Origin: Pseudomonas sp. MN1F
GTDB lineage: Bacteria; Pseudomonadota; Gammaproteobacteria; Pseudomonadales; Pseudomonadaceae
Assembly: GCF_009391885.1 (NCBI RefSeq)
Contig: NZ_VZII01000016.1
Span: forward strand, 1-64,000
Direction: 5' to 3'
DNA length: 64,000 bases
Below, one piece after another: positions 32,658 to 42,163 of the stretch (the stretch's first letter is position 1; the number at the start of each line of letters is the position of its first letter). The notes under the pieces were generated by a model. It was not told the DNA's origin, made no database searches, and saw nothing but the letters and a program-made list of their open reading frames with translations. The translations under genes and the position numbers were made by a program.

Positions 32658-34310
32658 TCAACTTGGCCAGGCCGGTGTCGCCCGCGCCACCAGCGCCGCG
32701 ACATCGATGCCTCGCGGCAATGCGCCATACACGCGCCCGCCAGCGCTCAGCCGGCTATCGATAAAGGCATCGCTGACCAGCGCATTGCCCGCCTCCAGCA
32801 GCAGCTTGGCCTGCAATGCCAAGGCAATGTCCTCGGTCAACTGCCGTGCCCGGTACTGGATATCGCTGGTATCGGCGAACGCCCCCTTGAGGTTGCCGAT
32901 GTGCGCGGCCAGGCGCGGGTCGCCATGCCCGTCGCCCAGCTCGGCGAACAGGGCATCGAGCACCCCTGGCTCCTTGGACAAGGCCCGCAACACGTCCAGG
33001 CATTGCACGTTGCCAGAACCTTCCCAGGTCGAGTTGACCGGCGCTTCGCGATACAGCCGCGGCAGGATGCTGTCTTCGACATAGCCTGCACCGCCCAGGC
33101 ACTCGGCGGCCTCGTTGATCATGGCCGGCGCCCGTTTGCAGATCCAGTACTTGCCCACCGCCGTGACCAAACGCGCGAAATGCGCCTGCTGCGGGTCGTC
33201 GAGCTGCTCCAGGGCTTGCCCCATGCGCAGGCTCAAGGCCAGCGCGGCCTCGCTTTCCAGCGCCAGGTCGGCGAGCACGTTCTGCATCTGGGGTTGTTCG
33301 TTGAGCACCCGGCCGCCGACCTTGCGATGGGCGCAGTGGTGCGCCGCCTGAGTCAGCGCCTGACGCATCAGCGCGCTGGAGCCGACCATGCAGTCGAAGC
33401 GGGTCATGGCCACCATCTCGATGATGGTCGGCACGCCGCGCCCCTCCTCGCCCACCATCCACGCCAGGGCACCGCGAAACTCGACTTCGCTGGAGGCATT
33501 GGAGCTGTTGCCCAGCTTGTTCTTCAGGCGCTGGATGTAGAACTGGTTACGGCTGTCGTCGGGCCGGTGGCGCGGTAGCAGGAAGCAACTCAGGCCCTTG
33601 TCGGTCTGCGCCAGGGTCAGGAAGGCATCGCACATCGGTGCCGAGCAGAACCACTTGTGCCCGACCAGCTCGTAGGGCTGACCAGGGCCGGGGCTGCCAA
33701 CCGGGTAAGCGCGGGTGGTGTTGGCGCGTACGTCGGTGCCGCCCTGCTTCTCGGTCATGGCCATGCCAAGGGTGACGCCGGCCTTGTGGCGGTCACCGAC
33801 ATTGCGCGGGTCGTATTCGCGGGCAAGGATCTTCGGTAGCCAGTATTCGGCCAGCTCGGGTTGCAGTCGCAACGCAGGTACGGCGGCGAAGGTCATGGTC
33901 AGCGGGCAGCCAGTACCGGCTTCGGCCTGGCTGTGCAGGTAGGTCATCGAAGCCCGCGCCACGTGGGCACCGGGCCTGGGTTCGGCCCAGGGCAACGATG
34001 GCAGGCCATGTTCGACGGCAGTGCGCATCAACTCGTGGTAGGCGGGGTGGAACTCGACCAGGTCGATGCGGTGGCCATAGCGGTCATGGCTGCTGAATTC
34101 CGGCTTGTGCGCATTGGCCAGGAAGCCCGCGGCCATCAGCGGGCCGCCGGCCAAGGCACCATAAGCGTCGATCCGCGCTTCGGCCCAACCGGCCCCGAAA
34201 CGCCGCGACCACTCCTGCAGCGGCAGGTCCAGGCGGTACAGGTTGGCCCCGTCGAGTGACGGTGGCTGGTTGGTGACTTCGTGGGTTTCAGCGTACTGGT
34301 GCAGGTTCAT
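32658..34310 (-). CDS. aidB: AidB-like acyl-CoA dehydrogenase
   Basis: A 550-residue flavoprotein very similar to E. coli AidB over its whole length: GMAMTEKQGGTDVRANTTRA, HKWFCSAPMCDAFLTLAQ, NKLGNSSNASSEVEFRGALA, LGGAGYVEDSILPRLYREAP and VNSTWEGSGNVQCLDVLRAL. AidB belongs to the adaptive response to alkylating agents, binds DNA and has weak isovaleryl-CoA dehydrogenase activity. No ada gene or Ada box is visible here. 84 bases separate it from amn downstream. Confidence 0.9.
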   Translation of the reverse strand: MNLHQYAETHEVTNQPPSLDGANLYRLDLPLQEWSRRFGAGWAEARIDAYGALAGGPLMAAGFLANAHKPEFSSHDRYGHRIDLVEFHPAYHELMRTAVEHGLPSLPWAEPRPGAHVARASMTYLHSQAEAGTGCPLTMTFAAVPALRLQPELAEYWLPKILAREYDPRNVGDRHKAGVTLGMAMTEKQGGTDVRANTTRAYPVGSPGPGQPYELVGHKWFCSAPMCDAFLTLAQTDKGLSCFLLPRHRPDDSRNQFYIQRLKNKLGNSSNASSEVEFRGALAWMVGEEGRGVPTIIEMVAMTRFDCMVGSSALMRQALTQAAHHCAHRKVGGRVLNEQPQMQNVLADLALESEAALALSLRMGQALEQLDDPQQAHFARLVTAVGKYWICKRAPAMINEAAECLGGAGYVEDSILPRLYREAPVNSTWEGSGNVQCLDVLRALSKEPGVLDALFAELGDGHGDPRLAAHIGNLKGAFADTSDIQYRARQLTEDIALALQAKLLLEAGNALVSDAFIDSRLSAGGRVYGALPRGIDVAALVARATPAWPS

Positions 34311-34434
34311 CGGGAGCTCCTGGATCCGGGCATGCCTGAAAGGCCCAGTGAAGCACTCCCTGCGAGTCAGTCAAAGTGACAATAATGACTAAACATGTGG
34401 CCCAGGGCTCGCCATGACAGTATCAGCGCCCCCC

Positions 34435-36423
34435 TCAAAGCGAACGCCGCGTCTGCAGGGTCGTCGGGGTCATCTGTACCTGCGAAACAGCCATGCTCAC
34501 ACTCAACTCAAAGCGGCTCCCCAACCCCCGCGTCGACTCATGGGACAGCTTGCCGCCAAGCAACTCGGCCAACTGCCGGCAGATCGACAAGCCAATACCC
34601 AACCCGCCATAACGTCGGGTCATCGAGCCATCGACCTGGAAGAAACGCTGATAGAGGATCGCCTGGTCCAAATCATCGAAACCGATGCCGCTGTCACTGA
34701 TGGTGAAGGTCAACGCCAGGTTGTCGGGGCCAAGGCGGCGACCGCGGACCTGCACCATCACCCCACCCTGATGGGTGAACTTCAAGCCGTTGTCCACCAG
34801 GCAGCCCAGGCAGCGGGTCAGTTTCTGCGCATCGCCCAGCAACTCGTCCGGCAGTTCGGCGGGGATGTCCAGGCTCAGGTACAAACCCTTGCCCAGGGCC
34901 GTTCCGGCATAGCCGGCACGCAAGTCCTGCAACGTGCGCCGCAGGCTGAATGGCAGCGCCTGCAGGCGCATGCGGCCGGCCTGCAATTCGGTCAAGGCGA
35001 GAATATCGTCCACCATGTCCATCATGTCCTGGGCCGAGCCGACCGCCGTGCGGTGGTACTGGGCCATCTCGGCACTCATGGGCAGTGTGTGCATCAGTTC
35101 CATCGAGCCGATCACGCCATTCATCGGCGTGCGCAGTTCGTGGGTAACGGTGGCGAGGAACTCGTCCTTCAGGTGATTGCTCCTGGCCAGTTGCTGGTTC
35201 ATCTGTTCCAACGCCTCGCCGGTATCACGCAAGGTCTGCGCCTGCTGTTCGCGCATGCTGTTGATGCGGTCGGCCAGGGCCAGCGACAGCAACGCCACTT
35301 CCAGCGCCGACCCCAGCTGGCTGGAATACATGGTGATGAACAGGTTGGGCAGGTAACCCAGCACCATCAGGGTATTGATCAGCCCACCGACCAGGAACGC
35401 CGTCCAGGCGATGATGAACCAACGCGCCACGCGCAGGCCACGCACCCAGGCATACAACCCGGCGGCAAAGATGCTCACGGTAAACAGCAGGGCCAGCACC
35501 GTGGCCATGCGCAAGGCGATGCCGTAGCGCATGCTTACCGACAACACCATCACCAGCACGCCACCGAGCATCAATAGCTGCAAAAGCCGGTCAAAACTGC
35601 GGCTGATCCTGTCCAACTGCAGGAAGTGACGCGCGAACTGGCAACCGAACAGGCCCGCAGCGCCAATGAACAGCGGCGTCGCAGCGTTGGCCCACCAGGG
35701 GCTGTCCGGCCAGAAGTAAGCAACCCCGGCCCCGTTCACCGACACCTGATACAAGCCGAACGAGGCAATGTAGAGGATGTAGTAGAGGTAACTGACGTCT
35801 CGCACGCTGAGATAGATGAACAGGTTGTACACCGCCATCACCAGCAGCACGCCGTAGATCATGCCCAGCACATAGAGGCGGGTCGGCTGGTCTTCCAGAT
35901 AGGCTTCGGCGGACCATAACGCCAGCGGCGCCTGCACCGACCCCTGACTGTGCAGGCGCAGGTAGGCGGTGGTCGACTGCCCGGGCCGCAGCGGCAGTTC
36001 AAACAGGTAATTGTTCTGGCGGATCTGCCGGCTGTCGTAGGGCAAGGCGTCGCCGGTGCGTTGGGCCAGGCGGAACCCGCCATCGCTGCCCGGCAGGTAC
36101 AGTTCGATATGGTCCATGGGGGGATATGCCAGCTCCAGCAACCACTGGCGCGGCTGCGCATCGGCAGAGGCCACATAGTGCAGGTCGACCTTGAGCCAGA
36201 ACACCGAAGTCGAGTAACCCGCGTTCAGCACGTCCTGGTGGTGCGTGCGGAAACGGCTGGCAAAGATAGGCGCGCTGACCTGGGCAATGCTCGCGCTGCC
36301 ATCACGGTCCTCGTAGACCTGCATGATCTTGCCCAACGGAAGGTGGCGGGTCGCTTCGTCGATTTCGACGGCTCCGGCCAGCACGGGCAACAAGCCCAGA
36401 AGCACAATCAGCAAATAGCGCAT
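34435..36423 (-). CDS. ladS: LadS-like membrane sensor histidine kinase without receiver domain
   Basis: A 662-residue protein. Signal peptide (1-18), periplasmic 7TMR-DISMED2 domain (about 25-175), seven transmembrane helices (about 182-375), coiled coil, HisKA with the phosphorylated His428 (VTHELRTPMNG) and HATPase with LVDNGLKFTHQGG, DSGIGFDD and GGLGIGLSICRQ. Domain layout and position next to thiD match LadS of P. aeruginosa (PA3974), which senses calcium and feeds phosphate to GacS through its own receiver domain. Here the protein stops 12 residues after the HATPase end, so the receiver is absent. The symbol is by synteny and architecture. Confidence 0.82.
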   Translation of the reverse strand: MRYLLIVLLGLLPVLAGAVEIDEATRHLPLGKIMQVYEDRDGSASIAQVSAPIFASRFRTHHQDVLNAGYSTSVFWLKVDLHYVASADAQPRQWLLELAYPPMDHIELYLPGSDGGFRLAQRTGDALPYDSRQIRQNNYLFELPLRPGQSTTAYLRLHSQGSVQAPLALWSAEAYLEDQPTRLYVLGMIYGVLLVMAVYNLFIYLSVRDVSYLYYILYIASFGLYQVSVNGAGVAYFWPDSPWWANAATPLFIGAAGLFGCQFARHFLQLDRISRSFDRLLQLLMLGGVLVMVLSVSMRYGIALRMATVLALLFTVSIFAAGLYAWVRGLRVARWFIIAWTAFLVGGLINTLMVLGYLPNLFITMYSSQLGSALEVALLSLALADRINSMREQQAQTLRDTGEALEQMNQQLARSNHLKDEFLATVTHELRTPMNGVIGSMELMHTLPMSAEMAQYHRTAVGSAQDMMDMVDDILALTELQAGRMRLQALPFSLRRTLQDLRAGYAGTALGKGLYLSLDIPAELPDELLGDAQKLTRCLGCLVDNGLKFTHQGGVMVQVRGRRLGPDNLALTFTISDSGIGFDDLDQAILYQRFFQVDGSMTRRYGGLGIGLSICRQLAELLGGKLSHESTRGLGSRFELSVSMAVSQVQMTPTTLQTRRSL

Positions 36424-36688
36424 ACAGCCCCAGCATGGCCTGTCCGGTCGCGTCGCGATGGCCTCCGATCCTTTTGAGACGACGAAATCCGGCAGAGCCC
36501 GTTTGTCGAGTTATCCGAGCACTCTAGCATAGCTTTCAACGCTGGCCACGGGCCACTCCAATTTTCGATTAAAAGGCTCTAAAACAATGCTTTCAGAGCA
36601 ATCACCCAGGCAAATCTGACCGCTCGATCAACAAATCTCGTTTGTAGGACGATCCGCGCAAATGGGTTTGGTGGTAAGCTCGCCGACC
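36424..36688. other. ladS-thiD divergent intergenic region
   Basis: 265 bases, A+T-richer than its flanks. It holds the promoters of ladS and thiD (GGTAAGCT at 36673-36680 resembles a -10 just before the thiD start, suggesting a very short leader). I looked for a TPP riboswitch upstream of thiD and saw neither the CTGAGA nor the ACCTGAT element. Confidence 0.5.
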
Positions 36689-37486
36689 ATGAATACCTAC
36701 AGCTCCCGCCCCGTTGTCCTCTGTCTCTCCGGCCACGACCCAAGTGGCGGCGCCGGCCTGCAGGCAGATATCGAAGCCCTGATCGCCCAAGGCTGTCACG
36801 CCGCACCGACCGTGACCGCCCTGACCGTGCAGGATACCGTCAACGTTTCCGACTTCCGCGTGCTCGACCGCGAGTGGGTCCTGGCCCAGGCCAATGCCGT
36901 GCTGGCCGACTCCACGGTCGCCGCCGTCAAGCTGGGCATGCTCGGCTCGATCGGCATGGTCGACACCGTCGCCGAACTGCTCAGTGCCCACCCGCACCTG
37001 CCGCTGGTCTGCGACCCGGTGCTGCGTGCCGGTGGCGGTGGCCGCCTGGGCAAGGACGAAGTCGGCTATGCCCTGCGCGAACGCCTGCTGCCGCTGGCGA
37101 CCATCGCCACGCCAAACCTGCCAGAGGCGCGCATCCTGGCCGAACTCCCTGAAGGCACTGCCGACGAGTGTGCCGAAAAACTGTTGCCGTTCTGCAAAAA
37201 CCTGCTGATTACCGGGGGGCACGGTGACGAGGACGAAATCCACAATCGCCTGTACAGCCGCGATGGCCTGAGCCACACCTGGACCTGCCAGCGTCTGCCG
37301 GGCAGCTACCACGGTTCCGGCTGCACCCTGGCCAGCGCCCTGGCCGGTCGCCTGGCCCTTGGCGAGCAACTACAAAGCGCGGTGAAAAGTGCCCTGGATT
37401 ACACCTGGCGCACCCTGCGCGACGCCGAACAGCTGGGCAAGGGCCAGTACGTCCCGCGCCGCCTGCCCCTGGATTACTGCTCCTGA
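36689..37486 (+). CDS. thiD: Hydroxymethylpyrimidine/phosphomethylpyrimidine kinase
   Basis: A 265-residue ribokinase-fold enzyme that phosphorylates HMP and HMP-P in thiamine synthesis. [44 protein letters not shown] and [17 protein letters not shown] (catalytic base region) are the family motifs. I take ATG 36689 ([15 protein letters not shown]); the frame is open 9 codons further. First gene of thiD-thiE-hemL. Confidence 0.94.
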   Translation: MNTYSSRPVVLCLSGHDPSGGAGLQADIEALIAQGCHAAPTVTALTVQDTVNVSDFRVLDREWVLAQANAVLADSTVAAVKLGMLGSIGMVDTVAELLSAHPHLPLVCDPVLRAGGGGRLGKDEVGYALRERLLPLATIATPNLPEARILAELPEGTADECAEKLLPFCKNLLITGGHGDEDEIHNRLYSRDGLSHTWTCQRLPGSYHGSGCTLASALAGRLALGEQLQSAVKSALDYTWRTLRDAEQLGKGQYVPRRLPLDYCS

Positions 37487-37499
37487 TACGAGGCTTTCA

Positions 37500-38123
37500 A
37501 TGAAGCTACGCGGTCTGTACGCAATCACCGACAGCCAGCTGCTCGCCGGCCGTTTCCTGTCCCACGTCGAAGCCGCGCTGGAAGGCGGTGTGTGCCTGCT
37601 GCAGTACCGCGACAAGGGCGATGACGCTGCCCGCCGCCTGCGTGAGGCCGAGGCGCTGATGAAGCTTTGCGAGCGCTACGGCACCCAGCTGATCATCAAC
37701 GACGACGCCGAACTGGCCGCACGCCTGGGCGTCGGCGTGCACCTGGGCCAGACCGACGGCCCGCTGACACCGGCACGCGCCCTGCTCGGCCGCCAGGCGA
37801 TCATCGGCTCCACCTGCCACGCCAGCCTCGAACTGGCCGCCCAGGCGGCCAGCGAAGGTGCCAGCTACGTGGCCTTTGGTCGCTTCTTCAATTCCGTCAC
37901 CAAGCCCGGTGCGCCGGCTGCCAACGTCGAGCTGCTGGAGCAGGCCCGTACCCAGGTGAAACTGCCGATCACGGTGATCGGTGGCATCACCCTCGACAAC
38001 GCTGCCCCGCTGATCGCCCATGGTGCCGACCTGCTGGCGGTGATCCACGGCCTGTTCGGTGCCGACAGCGCGCAGGAAGTCACCCGCCGCGCCCGCGCCT
38101 TCAATGCCCTGTTCGCTTCCTGA
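37500..38123 (+). CDS. thiE: Thiamine-phosphate synthase
   Basis: A 207-residue TIM-barrel enzyme joining HMP-PP and thiazole phosphate. [44 protein letters not shown] and [20 protein letters not shown] are conserved binding-site segments. Start ATG 37500, 13 bases after the thiD stop, in the same operon. Confidence 0.94.
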   Translation: MKLRGLYAITDSQLLAGRFLSHVEAALEGGVCLLQYRDKGDDAARRLREAEALMKLCERYGTQLIINDDAELAARLGVGVHLGQTDGPLTPARALLGRQAIIGSTCHASLELAAQAASEGASYVAFGRFFNSVTKPGAPAANVELLEQARTQVKLPITVIGGITLDNAAPLIAHGADLLAVIHGLFGADSAQEVTRRARAFNALFAS

Positions 38124-38140
38124 TTTCGAGAGAAGATCCC

Positions 38141-39424
38141 ATGTCCCGTTCCGAAGCCCTGTTCGCCCAAGCCCAGAAGCACATCCCTGGCGGCGTCAAC
38201 TCGCCGGTCCGCGCTTTCAAGAGCGTCGGCGGCACCCCGTTGTTCTTCAAGCATGCCGAAGGCGCCTACGTCGTCGACGAAGATGACAAGCGCTACGTCG
38301 ACTATGTCGGCTCGTGGGGCCCGATGATCCTCGGCCACGGCCACCCTGACGTGCTCGATGCGGTACGCCGCCAGCTGGAACACGGCCTGTCCTACGGCGC
38401 ACCGACTGCGATGGAAACCGAGATGGCCGACCTGGTCTGCTCGCTGGTGCCGTCGATGGAAATGGTACGCATGGTCAGCTCCGGCACCGAAGCGACCATG
38501 AGCGCCATCCGCCTGGCCCGTGGCTACACCGGCCGCGACGCCATCATCAAGTTCGAAGGCTGCTACCACGGCCACTCCGACAGCCTGCTGGTCAAGGCCG
38601 GTTCCGGCCTGCTGACCCAAGGCGTGCCGAGTTCGGCAGGCGTACCGGCGGACTTCGCCAAGCACACCCTGACCCTGCCGTTCAACGACATCGCTGCGGT
38701 CGAGAAGACCCTCGCCGAAGTCGGCCAGACCGTGGCCTGCATCATCGTCGAGCCGGTGGCCGGCAACATGAACTGCGTACCGCCGGCGCCAGGCTTCCTC
38801 GAAGGCCTGCGCGAGCAGTGCGACAAGCACGGTGTGGTACTGATTTTCGACGAAGTGATGACCGGTTTCCGCGTCTCGCTCGGCGGCGCCCAGGGTTACT
38901 ACGGCATCAAGCCAGACCTGTCGACCTTCGGCAAGATCGTCGGCGGCGGCATGCCGGTTGGCTGCTTCGGTGGCAAACGCGAAATCATGGGCTGCATCGC
39001 CCCGCTGGGCCCGGTCTACCAGGCCGGTACCCTGTCCGGTAACCCGCTGGCCATGGCTGCCGGGCTGACCACCCTGAAGCTGATCAGCCGCCCAGGCTTC
39101 CATGACGAACTGACCGCCTTCACCAGCCGCATGCTCGATGGCCTGCAGCAACGTGCCGATGCTGCGGGCGTGCCGTTCGTCACCACCCAGGCGGGTGCCA
39201 TGTTCGGCCTGTACTTCAGCGGTGCCGACGACATCGTCACCTTCGACGACGTGATGGCCAGCGATGCCGAACGCTTCAAGCGCTTCTTCCACCTGATGCT
39301 CGACGGTGGCGTGTACCTGGCGCCGAGTGCGTTCGAGGCCGGCTTCACTTCCATCGCCCACGGTGAAAAAGAGCTGCAGATCACCCTGGATGCGGCTGAG
39401 CGGGCGTTCGCTGCACTGAAGTAA
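38141..39424 (+). CDS. hemL: Glutamate-1-semialdehyde 2,1-aminomutase
   Basis: A 427-residue PLP enzyme making 5-aminolevulinate, the haem precursor, from glutamate-1-semialdehyde. [62 protein letters not shown] and [19 protein letters not shown] (PLP lysine) are all present. Start ATG 38141 with GAGA(AG) upstream, 17 bases after thiE. A REP palindrome follows the stop and probably ends the thiD-thiE-hemL transcript. Confidence 0.95.
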   Translation: MSRSEALFAQAQKHIPGGVNSPVRAFKSVGGTPLFFKHAEGAYVVDEDDKRYVDYVGSWGPMILGHGHPDVLDAVRRQLEHGLSYGAPTAMETEMADLVCSLVPSMEMVRMVSSGTEATMSAIRLARGYTGRDAIIKFEGCYHGHSDSLLVKAGSGLLTQGVPSSAGVPADFAKHTLTLPFNDIAAVEKTLAEVGQTVACIIVEPVAGNMNCVPPAPGFLEGLREQCDKHGVVLIFDEVMTGFRVSLGGAQGYYGIKPDLSTFGKIVGGGMPVGCFGGKREIMGCIAPLGPVYQAGTLSGNPLAMAAGLTTLKLISRPGFHDELTAFTSRMLDGLQQRADAAGVPFVTTQAGAMFGLYFSGADDIVTFDDVMASDAERFKRFFHLMLDGGVYLAPSAFEAGFTSIAHGEKELQITLDAAERAFAALK

Positions 39425-39432
39425 TGTGGCAA

Positions 39433-39482
39433 CTGTGCCGGCCTCTTCGCGGCTTAAGCCGCTTCCACAGAGGCCGGCACAG
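39433..39482. repeat. REP palindrome after hemL
   Basis: Arms CTGTGCCGGCCTCT (39433-39446) and the complement (39469-39482) enclose GCGGCTTAAGCCGC, itself a palindrome. Confidence 0.8.
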
Positions 39483-39544
39483 GCAATAAAAGCCCCTGCA
39501 CAATCAGTTATCTTCCCCACCCAGACAGTTTTTCGCGTAAAACT

Positions 39545-39574
39545 TTGTAAGGTTGGCGCTGCTTATCCCATAAT
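39545..39574 (+). promoter_or_regulatory. Promoter of the Sel1-repeat gene
   Basis: TTGTAA (39545-39550) and CATAAT (39569-39574) are 18 bases apart, a reasonable sigma-70 promoter, 50 bases upstream of the ATG. Confidence 0.5.
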
Positions 39575-39623
39575 GTGCCACCAGAGACATTGGCCGCAGC
39601 TTTGCAGAGGTAAGTCGATCCCC

Positions 39624-40169
39624 ATGAACCGCACCGGCCGCGCCCTGACCTTGGGCTGCCTGTTGCTTCTTCAGCCCCTGCTGGCCCTGGCGGAGGGCGG
39701 TAACTCGTTGCTGATTCCGGCAACGGGGCGCTGCACGCTCAATGTTCAGCCAGAAGACCTGCAGAACGCGCTGAAAGCCTGCGAGGAAACGGCGGCGACC
39801 GGGGACGCCCAGGCACAATTCGAGCTGGGTGAGTACTACTACACGCTGACGCCAAAAAACCTGAAAAAGGCCCTGGACTGGTTCGAGAAGGCCTCGCTGC
39901 AAGGCCACGCCGAAGCCCAGTACCGCCTTGGCGCCATGTTCTTCCATGGCGAAGGGGTCAAGGCCAACAACGTGCAGGCCTACATCCTGCTGAAGATGGC
40001 CGCGGTCAACGGCGCTGAAGATGCGCTGGACATGGCCGACGAAGTGACCGAACAGATGCCTCGCGACGAGCTGGAGCACGCCACCCAGGTGCTCGGCCAG
40101 ATCTTCCGCAAGTACCTGCTGGAACTGCAGAACGCCGAAGGGCGCACGCCGTTCTCACCACTCCCCTGA
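39624..40169 (+). CDS. Sel1-repeat (tetratricopeptide-like) secreted protein
   Basis: A 181-residue protein with a signal peptide (residues 1-23, LLLLQPLLALA) and two Sel1 repeats: AQAQFELGEYYYTLTPKNLK plus KKALDWFEKASLQGHAEAQYRLG, and AMFFHGEGVKANNVQAYILL. Sel1 proteins are periplasmic or surface adaptors; partner unknown. Start ATG 39624, with AGAGG upstream; the frame is open to 39426 but without signal sequence. The equivalent gene follows hemL in other Pseudomonas. Confidence 0.85.
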   Translation: MNRTGRALTLGCLLLLQPLLALAEGGNSLLIPATGRCTLNVQPEDLQNALKACEETAATGDAQAQFELGEYYYTLTPKNLKKALDWFEKASLQGHAEAQYRLGAMFFHGEGVKANNVQAYILLKMAAVNGAEDALDMADEVTEQMPRDELEHATQVLGQIFRKYLLELQNAEGRTPFSPLP

Positions 40170-40172
40170 CCC

Positions 40173-40499
40173 TTACTTCTCCGGCATCGGCATGGGGAAC
40201 GGCATCACGTTGCCGCTGGCCCTGGCCTCGCTGATCTTGGCCGTGCCCAGGCGCTCCACCTCATCGATGCGCACGATCGAATGCATCGGCACGAAGCTGC
40301 GGATCACCCCTTCGAACTGATTCTTGAGCTTCTCCTCGCTCAGGTCGACCACCACCTGGGTGCGCTCGCCGAAAACGAACTCCTCGATTTCCAGAAACCC
40401 CCACAGGTCGCTCTGGTAGATCTGCTTGGCATACATCTCGAAGACCTGCCCCTGGTTGAGGAAGATCACTTTATAGATGGCGGGTTCGCGTTTGCTCAT
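40173..40499 (-). CDS. DUF1820-family protein
   Basis: A 108-residue soluble protein starting ATG 40499 (MSKREPAIYKVIFLNQGQVF). The SDLWGFLEIEEFVFGERTQV segment and VDLSEEKLKNQFEGVIRSFV match DUF1820; small basic/acidic protein of unknown function, conserved next to miaB/ybeZ in Pseudomonas. A good -10 box (TATGAT, 40542-40537 on the minus strand) lies 38 bases before the start. Confidence 0.83.
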   Translation of the reverse strand: MSKREPAIYKVIFLNQGQVFEMYAKQIYQSDLWGFLEIEEFVFGERTQVVVDLSEEKLKNQFEGVIRSFVPMHSIVRIDEVERLGTAKISEARASGNVMPFPMPMPEK

Positions 40500-40673
40500 G
40501 TTCGGCGGGATAACACATGCGTAAGAAAAGGCGCGCATCATAGCAGAGCGGGCCCTGGCCCGCGCAGGTACACAGCTTGTACCAACCCTTGATCGTTTCA
40601 GTGCTTTCGCCACTGCCCTTCAAGGGTTATTCTTGAGTTCACATTCATTGCCGTCGAGCGGCTAAAAACGACC
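40500..40673. other. Short intergenic region where miaB would be expected
   Basis: Only 174 bases lie between the DUF1820 gene and ybeZ. In P. aeruginosa, P. putida and E. coli gene order miaB precedes ybeZ. No MiaB motif is found in any frame here. Confidence 0.55.
40584..40628. promoter_or_regulatory. Nested inverted repeat upstream of ybeZ
   Basis: AACCCTTGA (40584-40592) pairs with TCAAGGGTT (40620-40628), and CAGTG (40599-40603) with CACTG (40611-40615) inside. It ends 45 bases before the ybeZ start; it may be a leader structure, the left edge of a deletion or the former terminator. Confidence 0.4.
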
Positions 40674-41672
40674 TTGAACGCACCCATACAACCCCATCGT
40701 TTCATCCTCGAACCTTTCGAGGCCCACCGTTTCGCCAACTTGTGCGGCCAGTTCGACGAGCACCTGCGCCTGATCGAACAACGCCTGGCCATCGAAATCC
40801 GCAACCGCGGCAACCAATTCGAGCTGATCGGCGAACCCAAGACCACTTCCGCTGCCGAGCAACTGCTGCGCCGCCTCTACCGCGAGGCCAAGGCCACAGA
40901 CCTGTCGCCGGAAACCGTGCACCTGTACCTGCAGGAGTCGACGGTGGAGAACATCGACAACCCGGCGATCAATGAGGTCAGCGTCTCGTTGCGCACGCGC
41001 AAGGGCAATATCCGCCCGCGCGGCGTCAATCAGCAGCGCTACGTCAAGGAAATCCTGGCCAACGACATCAACTTCGGCATCGGCCCGGCCGGTACCGGCA
41101 AGACCTACCTTGCCGTCGCCTGCGCCGTCGACGCCCTGGAGCGCGAGCAGGTGCGCCGCATCCTGCTGGTGCGCCCGGCAGTCGAGGCGGGCGAAAAGCT
41201 CGGCTTCCTGCCTGGCGACCTGGCCCAGAAGATCGACCCGTACCTGCGCCCGCTGTACGACGCGTTGTACGAAATGCTCGGTTTCGAGCATGTGGCCAAG
41301 CTGATCGAGCGCCAGGTGATCGAGATCGCCCCGCTGGCCTACATGCGCGGCCGTACCCTGAACAACAGCTTCATCATCCTCGACGAGAGCCAGAACACCA
41401 CGCTCGAACAGATGAAGATGTTCCTCACCCGTATCGGCTTCGGCTCGACTGCGGTGATCACCGGTGACATCACCCAGGTCGACCTGCCACGCGGCACCAA
41501 GTCGGGCCTGACGCATGTGATCGACGTGCTCAAGGACGTACCGGGGATCAGTTTTACCCATTTCCAACCCAAAGATGTGGTTCGTCACCCACTGGTGCAG
41601 CGTATCGTCGAGGCCTACGACCGCTTCGAAGCGCGCCAGGCCAAGCCCGAGGTCCCCGGCAAAGATGCTTGA
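40674..41672 (+). CDS. ybeZ: PhoH-like ATPase YbeZ
   Basis: A 332-residue protein with an N-terminal RNA-binding-like domain (about 1-110) and a PhoH P-loop domain: Walker [21 protein letters not shown], Walker [21 protein letters not shown], and [18 protein letters not shown]. YbeZ works with YbeY in rRNA maturation and ribosome quality control. The only suitable start is TTG 40674 ([14 protein letters not shown]), with no clear ribosome binding site, so translation may be weak. Overlaps ybeY by 8 bases. Confidence 0.92.
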   Translation: MNAPIQPHRFILEPFEAHRFANLCGQFDEHLRLIEQRLAIEIRNRGNQFELIGEPKTTSAAEQLLRRLYREAKATDLSPETVHLYLQESTVENIDNPAINEVSVSLRTRKGNIRPRGVNQQRYVKEILANDINFGIGPAGTGKTYLAVACAVDALEREQVRRILLVRPAVEAGEKLGFLPGDLAQKIDPYLRPLYDALYEMLGFEHVAKLIERQVIEIAPLAYMRGRTLNNSFIILDESQNTTLEQMKMFLTRIGFGSTAVITGDITQVDLPRGTKSGLTHVIDVLKDVPGISFTHFQPKDVVRHPLVQRIVEAYDRFEARQAKPEVPGKDA

Positions 41673-42138
41673 ACTTGACCTGCAACGGGCCACGGATGCT
41701 GCCGCCCCGGATGACGCTGCCTTCCGCCGCTGGTGCGAGCTGGCCCTGCGCCAGCGCACAGCCGATTCGGAAATGACCATTCGTCTGGTCGACGAAGCCG
41801 AGGGCCGCGAACTCAACCACACCTACAGGCACAAGGACTACGCGACCAATGTGCTGTCGTTCCCGGCCGACGTGCCCGATGACCTGCTCGACATCCCGCT
41901 GCTGGGCGACCTGGTGATCTGCGTGCCGGTGGTCGAGCGCGAGGCTGCCGAACAAGGCAAATCGCTGGAAGCGCACTGGGCGCACCTGGTCATCCACGGC
42001 TGCCTTCACTTGCTCGGCTACGACCACATCGAAGACGATGAGGCCGAGGAAATGGAAGCGCTGGAACGGGAATTGCTGGCAGAACTGGGTCACCCTGACC
42101 CGTACGCCGACGATGAAAACGAACCTCTCACACACTGA
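41665..42138 (+). CDS. ybeY: Endoribonuclease YbeY (16S rRNA 3' maturation)
   Basis: A 157-residue zinc metalloprotein. The signature [11 protein letters not shown] (about residues 111-121) supplies the three zinc-binding His residues; [18 protein letters not shown] is the conserved substrate-binding segment. The ATG at 41665 overlaps the 3' end of ybeZ by 8 bases, so the two are translationally coupled. Confidence 0.94.
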   Translation: MLELDLQRATDAAAPDDAAFRRWCELALRQRTADSEMTIRLVDEAEGRELNHTYRHKDYATNVLSFPADVPDDLLDIPLLGDLVICVPVVEREAAEQGKSLEAHWAHLVIHGCLHLLGYDHIEDDEAEEMEALERELLAELGHPDPYADDENEPLTH

Positions 42139-42163
42139 TACACGAAGGATCACGAGAACCGCC

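Noticed and set aside
30822-33578. A 918-codon plus-strand frame opposite rluE, amn and aidB.
   Set aside because: It spans three certain genes and gives a His/Gln/Gly-rich sequence without any domain, typical of shadow frames.
36424-36688. Possible TPP riboswitch before thiD.
   Set aside because: The conserved CTGAGA and ACCTGAT elements are absent; the thiD leader looks too short.
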